DNA of 31,421 nucleotides from Avoscillospira sp045530865 (GCA_045530865.1 JAZSCX010000111.1:1-31421), one strand, 5' to 3'. Shown: positions 7,928-15,911, counted from the stretch's first letter. Notes: a model not told the origin generated them from the letters alone. Numbers and translations: made by a program.

Positions 7928-7968
7928 ACCGGAACCGGAAGCAATGCTTCCGGTTCCGGTTGCTTTTT
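7928..7968 (+). terminator. Terminator of the VTC-DUF4956-CotH operon
   Basis: A perfect 15-bp stem, ACCGGAACCGGAAGC with GCTTCCGGTTCCGGT, has a 3-nt loop and is followed by TGCTTTTTT. It lies 4 nt after the CotH stop codon. Confidence 0.9.
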
Positions 7969-7972
7969 TCAA

Positions 7973-9445
7973 TTACAGCTGTTTCAGCAGGCGCTGATAA
8001 GCGGCTTCCCACTCGGGGGTGTGGTTGGGCTGGTATTCGTTGACATTTTCGGAGTTGCGAACCACCTGACGGATCTCATCCATGGTGTTCAGCAGACCCA
8101 ATGCCTTGGCCTGCAGCAGCAGGTTACCGATGGCAGCGCCCTCCACGGGGCCGGTAACCACCTTGCGGTCGGTGGCATCGGCAGCCATCTGGTTCAGCAT
8201 TTTGTTGTTGATGCCGCCGCCGACGATGTTCAGCTGCATCAGCTTCTCGCCCTTGATCTCCTCCAGACGCTCCAGCGCCCAGCGGTACTTCAGTGCCAGA
8301 GACTCATAGATAGCTCTTGCCACCTGACCGACGGTCTCGGGAACCGGCTCGCCGATCTTGCGGCAGTAGTCCTGCACCTTGCGAACCATGTCGCCGCCGC
8401 CGAAGAATTCGTCATAGTCGGGGTTGATGATGGTGCGGAAGGGCTCAGCGGCCTGTGCCTGCTCCACGATCTCGCCCCAGCCGTAGGTGACGCCGGTCTT
8501 TTTCGCCCAGTCGCGGCGGCATTCCTGAATGAGCCACAGACCCATGATGTTCTTCAGCGGACGGAAACCGCCCTGCACGGTGCCCTCATTGGAGAAATTG
8601 GCCTCGCGGACAGCATCCTCCAGAATGGGCTTGTCGGTTTCCACGCCGAACAGAGACCAGGTGCCGCTGGAGCAGAAAGCAAAGTTGCCGCTGCCGGGGA
8701 TGGCAGCCACGGCGGAAGCCGTGTCATGACAGCCGACAGCCGCGAAGTTGGCGCGGTTCAGCTCCAGCTCCTCTGCCAGTTCCGCGCGCAGGCAGCCGCG
8801 GAGAGAACCGGCCTGGTCGATCTCGGCGAACATCTCCCTGGGCAGCCCCAGCTCTTCAATGGTCTCCCAGTCCCAATCCTTGGTGGCAGGGTTATAGAGC
8901 ATGGAGGTGGTGGTAATGGTATATTCGGATTTCTTCTCGCCGGTGAAGAAGTAGCCCAGCAGGTCGGGCATAAAGAGCATGGTCTTGGCGTTCTCCAGCG
9001 CCACATCGCCCTCTGCCTTTCTTCTGTACAGCTGATACAGGGTATTGAAATTCTGGGTGGCAATGCCGGTGCGGCGGAACAGGGTGGGAAAATCCACCTT
9101 TTCCCAGACGCGATCCATGTCCTCATTCATGGCATAGCGGTAGGACCGGGGGTTGCCCAGCAGATGACCGTTCTTGTCCAGCAGGCCGTAGTCCACGCCC
9201 CAGGTATCGATGCCGAAGCAGTCCAGCCCGCCCACATTCAGCTGCCGGAAAGCCAGCAGACCCTGCTTCATCTGGTTAAACAGATAGGGCAGATCCCAGT
9301 AGTAGACGCCATTCATTTCCACATAGTTATTCTCAAACCGATGCAGCTCCTGCATCTCGATTTTCTCACCGTCAAAGCGGCCCAGAATGGCGCGGCCGTT
9401 GCTTGCGCCCAGATCGAATGCCAGCAGATTATAGACCTTGCTCAT
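7973..9445 (-). CDS. rhaB: Rhamnulokinase
   Basis: A 490-residue FGGY-family carbohydrate kinase. Near the N-terminus is FDLGASNGRAILG (phosphate 1 motif, Asp11). FGIDTWGVDYGLLD and a C-terminal NIVGGGINNKMLNQMAADA (adenosine motif) follow, as in rhamnulokinases, which phosphorylate L-rhamnulose to rhamnulose-1-phosphate. Length matches RhaB (about 490). ATG at 9445 has TAGGAG 6 nt upstream and follows a good promoter. It stands alone: no isomerase or aldolase is next to it, but a decayed alpha-L-rhamnosidase lies at 17640-18222 and a DeoR-type regulator fragment beside that. Whether this strain still uses rhamnose depends on genes outside the window. Confidence 0.9.
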   Translation of the reverse strand: MSKVYNLLAFDLGASNGRAILGRFDGEKIEMQELHRFENNYVEMNGVYYWDLPYLFNQMKQGLLAFRQLNVGGLDCFGIDTWGVDYGLLDKNGHLLGNPRSYRYAMNEDMDRVWEKVDFPTLFRRTGIATQNFNTLYQLYRRKAEGDVALENAKTMLFMPDLLGYFFTGEKKSEYTITTTSMLYNPATKDWDWETIEELGLPREMFAEIDQAGSLRGCLRAELAEELELNRANFAAVGCHDTASAVAAIPGSGNFAFCSSGTWSLFGVETDKPILEDAVREANFSNEGTVQGGFRPLKNIMGLWLIQECRRDWAKKTGVTYGWGEIVEQAQAAEPFRTIINPDYDEFFGGGDMVRKVQDYCRKIGEPVPETVGQVARAIYESLALKYRWALERLEEIKGEKLMQLNIVGGGINNKMLNQMAADATDRKVVTGPVEGAAIGNLLLQAKALGLLNTMDEIRQVVRNSENVNEYQPNHTPEWEAAYQRLLKQL

Positions 9446-9487
9446 AATGTCACTCCTAAATCCATTTTTTGCCTGATATCTGAGTTT

Positions 9488-9516
9488 ATTATAGGACATT
9501 TCCCTGGAATTGTCTA
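9488..9516 (-). promoter_or_regulatory. Promoter of rhaB
   Basis: On the minus strand TAGACA (9511-9516), a 17-nt spacer and TATAAT (9488-9493) lie about 45 nt upstream of the start codon. Confidence 0.8.
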
Positions 9517-9563
9517 TCCGTTTTCCACAGAAGTTTTAAAATTCCGTCAGCATCGGATGCAGC

Positions 9564-9600
9564 AAAAAATCTCTTTTATCCGGAGACAAAAGAGATTTTT
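9564..9600 (-). terminator. Terminator of the tRNA-Glu/tRNA-Lys unit
   Basis: AATCTCTTTT and AAAAGAGATT form a hairpin flanked by A- and T-runs, immediately after the 3' end of tRNA-Lys on the minus strand. Confidence 0.8.
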
Positions 9601-9601
9601 C

Positions 9602-9677
9602 TGGTGCACCTTCAGGGACTCGAACCCGGGACCTACTGATTAAGAGTCAGCCGCTCTACCAACTGAGCTAAAGGTGC
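9602..9677 (-). tRNA. tRNA-Lys (anticodon CTT)
   Basis: On the minus strand the acceptor GCACCTT pairs with AAGGTGC. The D arm GCTCAGTTGGTAGAGC, anticodon stem GCTGA/TCAGT with loop CTCTTAA, and T arm with GGTTCGAGTCC complete a 76-nt tRNA with encoded CCA. Anticodon CTT reads AAG. It is the second tRNA in the transcript, 2 nt after tRNA-Glu. Confidence 0.95.
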
Positions 9678-9679
9678 AT

Positions 9680-9754
9680 TGGTGACCCATACCGGATTCG
9701 AACCGATGTTAACGGCGTGAGAGGCCGCTGTCTTAACCACTTGACCAATGGGCC
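9680..9754 (-). tRNA. tRNA-Glu (anticodon CTC)
   Basis: On the minus strand the acceptor GGCCCAT pairs with ATGGGTC, with one G-T pair. The D arm begins TGGTCAAGTGG as in tRNA-Glu, the anticodon loop is CTCTCAC, and the T arm carries GGTTCGAATCC. CCA is encoded. CTC reads GAG. It is the first tRNA after the promoter at 9775-9802. Confidence 0.95.
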
Positions 9755-9774
9755 ATATTTAATTTCTATAGTAT

Positions 9775-9802
9775 ATTTTATAGAAAAATACGAAAAAGTC
9801 AA
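9775..9802 (-). promoter_or_regulatory. Promoter of the tRNA-Glu/tRNA-Lys unit
   Basis: On the minus strand TTGACT (9797-9802), 16 nt, TAAAAT (9775-9780), about 20 nt upstream of the tRNA-Glu 5' end. A TATACT nearby is an alternative -10 but its spacing is too long. Confidence 0.65.
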
Positions 9803-9873
9803 GTTTTTTCTGCAAATCTACAAAAAAGCAGCCACATGCCGGGATCCACAAAAAGATGCCGCGCAGGCAGAAT

Positions 9874-9918
9874 CGAAAAACACCGCGTTGGTTGACCAGA
9901 CCAATGCGGTGTTTTTCG
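9874..9918. terminator. Bidirectional hairpin in the gap before the beta-helix gene
   Basis: CGAAAAACACCGC and GCGGTGTTTTTCG, extended by TTGGT/ACCAA, form a long stem with A- and T-runs on either side. It lies 180 nt downstream of the beta-helix protein gene and upstream of the tRNA promoter, so it may end the luxS-mtnN transcript. The rest of 9803-10098 is AT-rich with no convincing gene. Confidence 0.65.
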
Positions 9919-9945
9919 AAACAAAAAAAGAAAAGAGAGGAGAAA

Positions 9946-9993
9946 ATGAAAAAACGCTTGCTTTGTGATTATAGAATAACAGGCGTTTTTTAA
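9946..9993 (+). CDS. Doubtful 15-residue ORF
   Basis: AGAGGAGAAA precedes an ATG that opens MKKRLLCDYRITGVF and a stop. The ribosome binding site is good, but there is no plus-strand gene downstream and the ORF overlaps an imperfect hairpin (AAAAACGCTTG with CAGGCGTTTTT). It may be chance. Confidence 0.15.
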   Translation: MKKRLLCDYRITGVF

Positions 9994-10098
9994 AAATCAT
10001 AGTGGGAAGTTTTTAAATCTTTGTTAAATCTTTCATAAATTTTCTAAACAAAAGAAACGCGTTTCATTTTTCATTTCCTCGAATTTCCAAACTTCCCC

Positions 10099-10770
10099 TC
10101 ATTCCTGTCCCCGCTCTTTCCGGGCCACTTCGCCCTGATGCTTATAGATGCTGTTTTCCGGCACCACGCCGCGGACACTGGACAGGGGATAGACACTGGT
10201 GTTGCGGCCAACCACCGTGCCGGGGTTCAGCACCGTGCTGCAGCCGATCTCCACATGGTCGCCCAGCATGGCGCCCACCTTTTTTCTTCCGGTTTCGATT
10301 TTCTCTTCGCCGTTTTTGATGACCACCGGCAGCTTATCGCTCTTCACATTAGAGGTGATGGAGCCGGCGCCCATATGGGCTTTGTAACCCAGAATGGAGT
10401 CGCCCACATAGTTATAATGGGGCACCTGCACCTTGTCAAACAAGATCACATTTTTCAGTTCGGTGGAGTTGCCCACCACGGCGCCCTCGCCCACCAGCGC
10501 ATTGCCCCGGATAAACGCGCAGTGCCGCACCTCCGCATCCTTTCCAATGATGCAGGGGCCGGTGATACTGGCGGTGGGCGCTACTTTTGCGCTTTTTGCG
10601 ATCCAGACAAATTCCGCAGGATGGTCATATTCTGTCTCCGGCAGGGCTGCGCCCAGCTGCTTGATCGTTTCACCGATCTCCCCAAGGGCTTCCCACGGAT
10701 AGGTAAACCGTTCCAGCATGGGCGCTGCCAGGGTATGGGTCAGATCGAACAGGTCAAAAATGGTATACAT
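10099..10770 (-). CDS. Left-handed beta-helix (hexapeptide repeat) transferase-like protein
   Basis: A 223-residue protein. The first 55 residues are helical (FDLFDLTHTLAAPMLERF). From about residue 60 hexapeptide repeats follow (AKVAPTASITGPCIIGKDAEV, ALVGEGAVVGNST, HYNYVGDSILG, MLGDHVEIGCSTVLNPGTVVGRNTSVYP), resembling the C-terminal acetyltransferase domain of GlmU. The N-terminal nucleotidyltransferase domain of GlmU is absent. The segment NYVGDSILGYKAHMGAGSITSNVKSD is close to the GlmU active-site region, so sugar-nucleotide acetyl transfer is possible, but the substrate is not known. It is the last gene after luxS and mtnN, 31 nt downstream of mtnN. Such proteins are often annotated as UDP-N-acetylglucosamine pyrophosphorylase in Clostridia. 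Confidence 0.8.
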   Translation of the reverse strand: MYTIFDLFDLTHTLAAPMLERFTYPWEALGEIGETIKQLGAALPETEYDHPAEFVWIAKSAKVAPTASITGPCIIGKDAEVRHCAFIRGNALVGEGAVVGNSTELKNVILFDKVQVPHYNYVGDSILGYKAHMGAGSITSNVKSDKLPVVIKNGEEKIETGRKKVGAMLGDHVEIGCSTVLNPGTVVGRNTSVYPLSSVRGVVPENSIYKHQGEVARKERGQE

Positions 10771-10801
10771 AGGGGGTTCTCCTTTTTATTGGTATGGTTT
10801 A

Positions 10802-11494
10802 TTATATGCCCGCAATCAGGGCCTCCACCAGTCTGGCGGAGTTTTCCGCCGCCATGCGCTCAAAGGTGGGATAGTCCATCTCGGCAGAGTCGTCGGCCTT
10901 ATCGGAGATGGCCCGCAGTACCAGCACAGGAATGCCGTTGCGGTAGGCTGCATGGGCAATGGCTGCGCCCTCCATTTCGGTACAAATACCGCCCACACGG
11001 GCAAGGATGGCTTCCTTCTCCGCCTTTTCCGCAATAAACTGGTCGCCGGAGACGATGCGTCCCCTGCGGCAGTTGACGCCCTGTGCCCTGCAAAGCCGCT
11101 CCGCCGCAGCCGCCATGGCGGCATCCGCCGGGAAACCATGGACATCCATGCCGGGCACCTGTCCCCAGGCGTAGCCGAAGGGGTCCACATGGAAATCGTG
11201 ATACATGACATCGGTGGAAATGGCCACATCACCAATGTCCAGCGCCGCATCCAGAGAACCGGCAATGCCCGTATTGATCAGATGGGTCACCTCAAACAGA
11301 TCCGCCATAATCTGCACGCAGAGGGCGGCATTTACCTTGCCGATACCGCTCTGGCAGATGACCACATCCGTTCCATGGAGCTTGCCTGCATAGAACCGCA
11401 TGCCGGCCCGCTCCGTGATCTGCAGCTCCTGCAGCTTGGATTTCAGTGCCTCCACTTCCAGCTCCATGGCGCCGATGATACCGATAATTTTCAT
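10802..11494 (-). CDS. mtnN: 5'-methylthioadenosine/S-adenosylhomocysteine nucleosidase
   Basis: A 230-residue nucleoside phosphorylase-family enzyme with MKIIGIIGAMELEV at the N-terminus (Glu12), NTGIAGS, a central GDQF, TEMEGAA (ribose binding Glu175) and RAISDKAD with the catalytic Asp198. It cleaves adenine from methylthioadenosine and S-adenosylhomocysteine. Length is as expected for Pfs/MtnN. It lies 11 nt after luxS, and its product S-ribosylhomocysteine is the LuxS substrate, so the two form the complete detoxification branch of the activated methyl cycle. Cytosolic. A good GGAGGAAC ribosome binding site precedes the start. Confidence 0.95.
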   Translation of the reverse strand: MKIIGIIGAMELEVEALKSKLQELQITERAGMRFYAGKLHGTDVVICQSGIGKVNAALCVQIMADLFEVTHLINTGIAGSLDAALDIGDVAISTDVMYHDFHVDPFGYAWGQVPGMDVHGFPADAAMAAAAERLCRAQGVNCRRGRIVSGDQFIAEKAEKEAILARVGGICTEMEGAAIAHAAYRNGIPVLVLRAISDKADDSAEMDYPTFERMAAENSARLVEALIAGI

Positions 11495-11505
11495 TCTGTT
11501 CCTCC

Positions 11506-11985
11506 TTACTCCGGATAGACCAGACGGTCATCCGCAATGCCGTAAAGCACCTCGTTCAGGTACTTGTTTGCCAGATACTTTGCCATGGGCAGGTTCATAT
11601 CCAGATAGTTGCCGCAGTCCTTTGCGGAAGCGCCGGGTACTTCGCCGTCAAAATCCCGAATGAACTCCCACATCCCCGTCAGCAGGGACACGATCTCCCG
11701 GCTGGTCAGATCGCCCGCCAGCAGCAGATAAAAGCCTGTCCGGCAGCCCATGGGGCCAAAATAGATGACCCGATCCTTCCAGTCCGGCTCGTTGCGCAGA
11801 TAGGTAGCGGCCAGATGCTCGATGGTGTGCATCTCCGCCGTGTTCATGACCGGCTCTTCGTTGGGGCTGGTCATACGCAGATCAAAGGTGGTGACCATCT
11901 CCGCGCCGATGCGGTCCTTGCGGGAAACATAGACGCCCGGCTGCAGTTTGAGGTGGTCAATGGTGAAGCTTGCAATTTTTTCCAT
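11506..11985 (-). CDS. luxS: S-ribosylhomocysteine lyase
   Basis: A 159-residue LuxS. The zinc site is His53 and His57 in HTIEH together with Cys124 in AKDCGNY. Catalytic residues Glu56 and Cys81 (GCRTGFY) are present. It converts S-ribosylhomocysteine to homocysteine and 4,5-dihydroxy-2,3-pentanedione, the autoinducer-2 precursor. ATG at 11985 is chosen for its GAGGG site and the conserved N-terminus; a longer frame upstream adds 15 residues not usual for the family. First gene of luxS-mtnN-beta-helix. A TATAAT at 12019-12024 (minus) is the likely -10, without a convincing -35. Whether AI-2 signals here cannot be told. Confidence 0.95.
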   Translation of the reverse strand: MEKIASFTIDHLKLQPGVYVSRKDRIGAEMVTTFDLRMTSPNEEPVMNTAEMHTIEHLAATYLRNEPDWKDRVIYFGPMGCRTGFYLLLAGDLTSREIVSLLTGMWEFIRDFDGEVPGASAKDCGNYLDMNLPMAKYLANKYLNEVLYGIADDRLVYPE

Positions 11986-12067
11986 GGTTTGTCCCTCAGA
12001 TTCTTCGGAATTTGTTTCATTATACACCATTTGTCAAAAAAAAGATATAGCTATTCCGTGCGAGATT

Positions 12068-12076
12068 TGTTATAAT
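12068..12076 (+). promoter_or_regulatory. Extended -10 promoter of holB-ricT
   Basis: TGTTATAAT is a perfect extended -10 (TGn-TATAAT), about 43 nt upstream of the holB start. The -35 is poor, which is common for extended -10 promoters. Confidence 0.65.
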
Positions 12077-12118
12077 ACTCTGGTATATTGGATTAGTATG
12101 GGGTAAAGGAGGCGTTTC

Positions 12119-13066
12119 ATGGAATTTAACGGATTTCTGGGAAATGCCGAGCTGAAGCAGCGGCTTTCCGCCTCTTTTCAGGCCGGCCGCAGCTCCCACT
12201 GCTATCTGATTTGCGGCCCCGAAGGCTCCGGCAAGCGTACCCTTGCCGGGATTCTCGCCGCTGCCCTGCAGTGCACGCAGCCCTCTGCGCCCTGCGGCCG
12301 CTGCCCCGCCTGCCGGAAAACCACGGCAGGAATCCATCCCGATGTCATCACCATCGACGATCCGGAAAAAACCATCGTCCCGGTGAGCCTGATCCGTCAG
12401 CTGCAGGCCGATGTCTACATCCGTCCTAATGAGGGGCAGAAAAAGATTTATATCATCCCCCGGGCGCAGGATATGAACGAAAGCGCCCAGAATGCCCTGC
12501 TAAAGCTGATCGAAGAGCCCCCTGCCTATGCGGTATTCCTGCTGATCGCCGCCAATGCCGCCAAGCTGCTGCCCACGGTGCGCAGCCGGTGTGCGGAACT
12601 GCGGTTGGAACCGGTGCCGCAGGCTGAGGCCTTGCCATGGCTGTCCCGGCGCTTTCCCGACCGGCCCCGGGAGACTTTGCAGGCCGCGTATCTTCGTTCC
12701 GGCGGTTATCTGGGACAGGCCCAAGCCCTGCTGCAGGGCGCCTTCTATCTGCCGCAGACCACAGAATTTGCCGGCGCTTTTGCCAAAAAAGATACGCTGG
12801 AGCTGACACGCATCCTCTGCGGCATGGAAAAACAGCCGCGGAACAAACTTTCAGATATTCTGATTCAGTGGCGGCAGCTGCTGACCGACGCCATGCTGGC
12901 GCGCTCCGGTCTGCCCGGAACCCCCGAAGCCGCCGCCATCAGCCGCACCAGAACGGGTACGGAGCTTGCCGCCGCCGTACAGGCGCTGCAAAAGGCACAG
13001 GATGCCTGCACCGCCAATATCGGCGCCGGACACATCTGCGGATGGCTGGTGACCGTCCTTTCCTGA
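12119..13066 (+). CDS. holB: DNA polymerase III subunit delta'
   Basis: A 315-residue clamp-loader subunit. Walker A-like GPEGSGKRT is at 33-41, the zinc site is Cys52, Cys59, Cys62 and Cys65, and ESAQNALLKLIEEPP is the conserved clamp-loader signature near 124-138. SRC appears at the end of the second subdomain. It loads the beta clamp on DNA during replication. AAAGGAGGCG precedes the start. It is followed by ricT 32 nt downstream, the same order as holB-yaaT in Bacillus subtilis, which supports the call. Confidence 0.95.
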   Translation: MEFNGFLGNAELKQRLSASFQAGRSSHCYLICGPEGSGKRTLAGILAAALQCTQPSAPCGRCPACRKTTAGIHPDVITIDDPEKTIVPVSLIRQLQADVYIRPNEGQKKIYIIPRAQDMNESAQNALLKLIEEPPAYAVFLLIAANAAKLLPTVRSRCAELRLEPVPQAEALPWLSRRFPDRPRETLQAAYLRSGGYLGQAQALLQGAFYLPQTTEFAGAFAKKDTLELTRILCGMEKQPRNKLSDILIQWRQLLTDAMLARSGLPGTPEAAAISRTRTGTELAAAVQALQKAQDACTANIGAGHICGWLVTVLS

Positions 13067-13098
13067 TTTTTACCGTAACACCCAAAAGGAGAACGACA

Positions 13099-14511
13099 AT
13101 GACTGACGAAATCATGACTTCCGAAAAACAGGAAGTTTTACAGACAGAAGCTCCCGAAGAGGCGCTGCCCGTTGAGGCCGCTCCCCTGCCGGAGCGCGTG
13201 ACCGTGGCGGACATTCAGTTCCGCTCCGGCAGTAAGGTCTATTTCTTTGACCCCGGCGAGCTGACCGTCAAGGCCGGCGACCATGTGATTATGGACACCG
13301 CCCGCGGCCATGAATTTGGCTACTGCACCGGCGGCAACCACGAGGTTTCCTCCAAAGATATCGTACCGCCCCTGCGGAAGATTCTTCGAATCGCCAATGA
13401 GAGAGACGAGCAGATCAACAACGAGAATATACAGAAGGAAAAGAAGGCCTTTGAGGTCTGCCAGCAGAAAATTCTGGAGCATGGCCTGGATATGCAGCTG
13501 GTATCCGCTGAGTGCGCCTTTGACGGCAGCAAGATTATTTTCTTCTTCACGGCAGACGGCCGTGTGGATTTCCGCGAGTTGGTAAAAAATCTGGCTTCCG
13601 TGTTCCGCACCCGCATTGAGCTGCGCCAGATCGGCGTTCGGGACAAAGCAAAGATGGTCGGCGGTCTGGGCATTTGCGGACGACCCTTCTGCTGCAAGGA
13701 ATTCCTCGATGACTTCCAGCCCGTTTCCATCAAGATGGCAAAGACCCAGAATCTGAGCCTGAACCCCACCAAAATCTCCGGCACCTGCGGCAGACTGATG
13801 TGCTGCCTGAAATATGAGCAGGACGCCTATGAGGATCTGCTGAAGACCAGCCCCAAGAACGAGTCCTTTGTAGACACGGTGGATGGCCGCGGTACCGTGG
13901 TAGAAGTGAACCTTCTGCGGCAGTGCGTCCGGGTCCGCATGGAAAACCAGCCCGAGACCATCAACACCTACAAGAACTGCGACATCTGTGTGCTGCGCAA
14001 TGGCAAGGCCAAAAAGACCGATCCTCCCATTCCCGAGGATCTGGCACCCCTGTCCTCCCTGCCCAAGCCCGCCAAGAAGCGGTTTGTAGAGCTGGAAAGC
14101 GAGCCCATGCCCGAGGTGATCATCGGCAAGACAAAGCCCGCCGAGGCACCTGCGGCAGAAACGCCTGTCCGCAAGGTCGAAAAGCCGGAACCCAAGGAAA
14201 AGTCCGAGGGCAGCAGCAACAACCGCCGCAGACGAAAGAAAAAGCCTGCCGCGCCGCAGGAAGCCGCCGCCCCCAAGGCAGAGACCCAGGAAAAGCCCAA
14301 GCAGCCCAAGGCCGACAAGCCCAAGCATGAAAAGAAGAGCGAACAGCCCAAACCCCAGAAAGCAAAGCAGGAGCCCAATCCCAAGGCCGAAAAGTCCGAA
14401 CCGGCAGAAGGCGCTCCCAAGGCCGAAGGCGGTAGCCGCAAGCCCCATTACCGCCGCCGCAGACGCCCCCACTCCGGCCCCAAACCCGATGGTGCCCCGA
14501 AAGGCGAGTAA
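13099..14511 (+). CDS. ricT: RicT/YaaT (PSP1 domain) protein with long basic tail
   Basis: A 470-residue protein. The PSP1 core (about 34-300) contains GGLGICGRPFCC and GTCGRLMCCLKYE, with Cys193, 198, 199, 230, 235 and 236, the iron-sulfur ligand region of the RicA-RicF-RicT complex that promotes mRNA processing with RNase Y and affects sporulation and competence. The B. subtilis protein is about 275 residues; here a tail of about 150 residues (from roughly 320) is rich in Lys, Pro, Ala and Arg clusters, including NNRRRRKKKPA and YRRRRRPHSG. The tail looks disordered and RNA-binding. ATG at 13099 has AAAGGAG upstream. The gene ends at a strong terminator. Confidence 0.9.
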   Translation: MTDEIMTSEKQEVLQTEAPEEALPVEAAPLPERVTVADIQFRSGSKVYFFDPGELTVKAGDHVIMDTARGHEFGYCTGGNHEVSSKDIVPPLRKILRIANERDEQINNENIQKEKKAFEVCQQKILEHGLDMQLVSAECAFDGSKIIFFFTADGRVDFRELVKNLASVFRTRIELRQIGVRDKAKMVGGLGICGRPFCCKEFLDDFQPVSIKMAKTQNLSLNPTKISGTCGRLMCCLKYEQDAYEDLLKTSPKNESFVDTVDGRGTVVEVNLLRQCVRVRMENQPETINTYKNCDICVLRNGKAKKTDPPIPEDLAPLSSLPKPAKKRFVELESEPMPEVIIGKTKPAEAPAAETPVRKVEKPEPKEKSEGSSNNRRRRKKKPAAPQEAAAPKAETQEKPKQPKADKPKHEKKSEQPKPQKAKQEPNPKAEKSEPAEGAPKAEGGSRKPHYRRRRRPHSGPKPDGAPKGE

Positions 14512-14515
14512 ATAA

Positions 14516-14552
14516 CAATAAGCTCCCCCTGCAGCGCAGGGGGAGCTTATTG
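14516..14552. terminator. Bidirectional terminator between ricT and the acyltransferase gene
   Basis: CAATAAGCTCCCCCTGC and GCAGGGGGAGCTTATTG form a perfect 17-bp stem with a 3-nt loop between two convergent genes. Confidence 0.9.
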
Positions 14553-14558
14553 TTTCGA

Positions 14559-15797
14559 TCACCGGACTGCTTCCGCTAACTGTTTGCCATAGACCTCATC
14601 ATACAAAATCATGGAGGTCAAATACCAGTCCACAGCGGAGCGTCTTTCATCGGGAACAAAATATAAAATTTCGGAGCCATAGTAAATCTCAAAGTTTTCT
14701 CCCGCGCCAAACAGCAGCCGGTAGACCCGTTTCAGAGAGAAGCCGGCCTCATAAGCCTCGCCGTCCTTTGTGCCCACATAGGCCAGGCCTTCCCGACTCA
14801 GGGTGCAGACGCCCCTTCCGGCGCTGCGGGTCAGAGATTTCCCATCAACAGAGGGCAGACGCAGCTCCACCTCGGCCCGCAGAGAAAATGCCGGATCCCG
14901 GCGTACCTCCTCCCGGATCAAGTCCTTCTGCCAATCATACCACTGGGCAAAATTGGCAAAGCAGAAATGCGGGTCAAAGGCGTAGCGGCTGTCGAGAGTT
15001 GTGAGCTTTCCGCAATACTCGCAGAACACCTCCCGGTTTTTCGTGGTGATAGTGTGCCGCCCCCTGCACACGGGACAAATGGACAAAATATTCTCCAGTC
15101 CTTCTGCCAGACGGCGGGAGCGGTAGCGCATCTCCGGTCTGGTCTCCAGCCATTGGAACTCATCATACCAGAGCCGCTTTTCCACACCCTGTTTGATCTC
15201 CTCCACAGACAGGCGCGCCACTTCATCGGCTTCAAACAGAATATCCAGCTCACTTTCCACGACAGCGCCCCGCCGCAGACCCTTGCCCCACTTGGGATCG
15301 GCAAAGTAATCCCCACGAATCCGAAAGGTATACACCGGCACGCCTACTTTCCTCAAAAAGGAATAGGTTCCCTCCTGAATATCCTCGAACCTGCCCGCCG
15401 TGGACAGCCGTGCCTCCGGCATCATGATCAGCACATCGCCATTCTGCAGAACGCGGAGGCAGTTTTTGGTACTCTCCACATCCACGGCAAACATACTCTT
15501 GGGAAAGCCGCCCAACTGCTGCAGCAGCCGGGAAAGCCACTTGTGATAAAAATACAGCCTTGCAATGACAAAATGGGGCCAGCACCGTCTGAGCGCCGTT
15601 CCAGCATAGGCAAAATCAATAAAAGAGCCGTGATTGCACAGCACCACCGCAGGCCCCTGTGGCAGCTTCCCGCATTTGTTGGAAAAGGAAAACCGGATTC
15701 CGGCCAGGGCACAGTAAACACGCAGGCCCCAGCACAGCACGGTATACAGCGGACGGTTCACTTTCCTGACTTTCACCTTTGAGAAGCTGTTTTCCAT
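14559..15797 (-). CDS. PlsC-type acyltransferase with C-terminal zinc ribbon
   Basis: A 412-residue protein. The N-terminal half is a 1-acylglycerol-3-phosphate acyltransferase domain: a hydrophobic segment near 18-35, the catalytic NHGSFID (His56-x4-Asp61) and PEARLS (128-132) as the acceptor-binding block. From about 240 comes a zinc ribbon, CPVC ... CEYC (Cys241, 244, 259, 262), and then about 150 residues of unknown fold, rich in beta strands, with an EIYYGSEILYF segment. The added C-terminal part is not in standard PlsC. ATG at 15797 follows AAGGTGGG. It may act on membrane lipid or glycolipid acceptors; the exact substrate is unknown. It ends convergently with ricT. Confidence 0.8.
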   Translation of the reverse strand: MENSFSKVKVRKVNRPLYTVLCWGLRVYCALAGIRFSFSNKCGKLPQGPAVVLCNHGSFIDFAYAGTALRRCWPHFVIARLYFYHKWLSRLLQQLGGFPKSMFAVDVESTKNCLRVLQNGDVLIMMPEARLSTAGRFEDIQEGTYSFLRKVGVPVYTFRIRGDYFADPKWGKGLRRGAVVESELDILFEADEVARLSVEEIKQGVEKRLWYDEFQWLETRPEMRYRSRRLAEGLENILSICPVCRGRHTITTKNREVFCEYCGKLTTLDSRYAFDPHFCFANFAQWYDWQKDLIREEVRRDPAFSLRAEVELRLPSVDGKSLTRSAGRGVCTLSREGLAYVGTKDGEAYEAGFSLKRVYRLLFGAGENFEIYYGSEILYFVPDERRSAVDWYLTSMILYDEVYGKQLAEAVR

Positions 15798-15865
15798 AAA
15801 ATCCCACCTTATCGCAAGGATAGACATATCATACCATAATTCTGCATTTTTTGCAATTGTTCAGA

Positions 15866-15891
15866 AAAAGGGCGGTCGCATGGACCGCCCT
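15866..15891 (-). terminator. Terminator of pgi
   Basis: On the minus strand GGGCGGTC and GACCGCCC form a hairpin followed by TTTTTCTG, about 20 nt after the pgi stop codon. Confidence 0.85.
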
Positions 15892-15911
15892 CACGAATTT
15901 ATGTCAAAGAA

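Noticed and set aside
9717..9968. 83-residue plus-strand frame
   Set aside because: It begins inside the tRNA-Glu gene, runs through its promoter and a terminator hairpin, and has no ribosome binding site.
12019..12036. TTGACA and TATAAT on the minus strand as the luxS promoter
   Set aside because: Only 6 nt separate the two boxes, too short for a SigA promoter; only the -10 is kept as a possibility.
11986..12118. SAM or SAH riboswitch upstream of luxS
   Set aside because: The gap to holB is only about 130 nt, AT-rich, and shows no multi-helix junction or terminator ahead of luxS.
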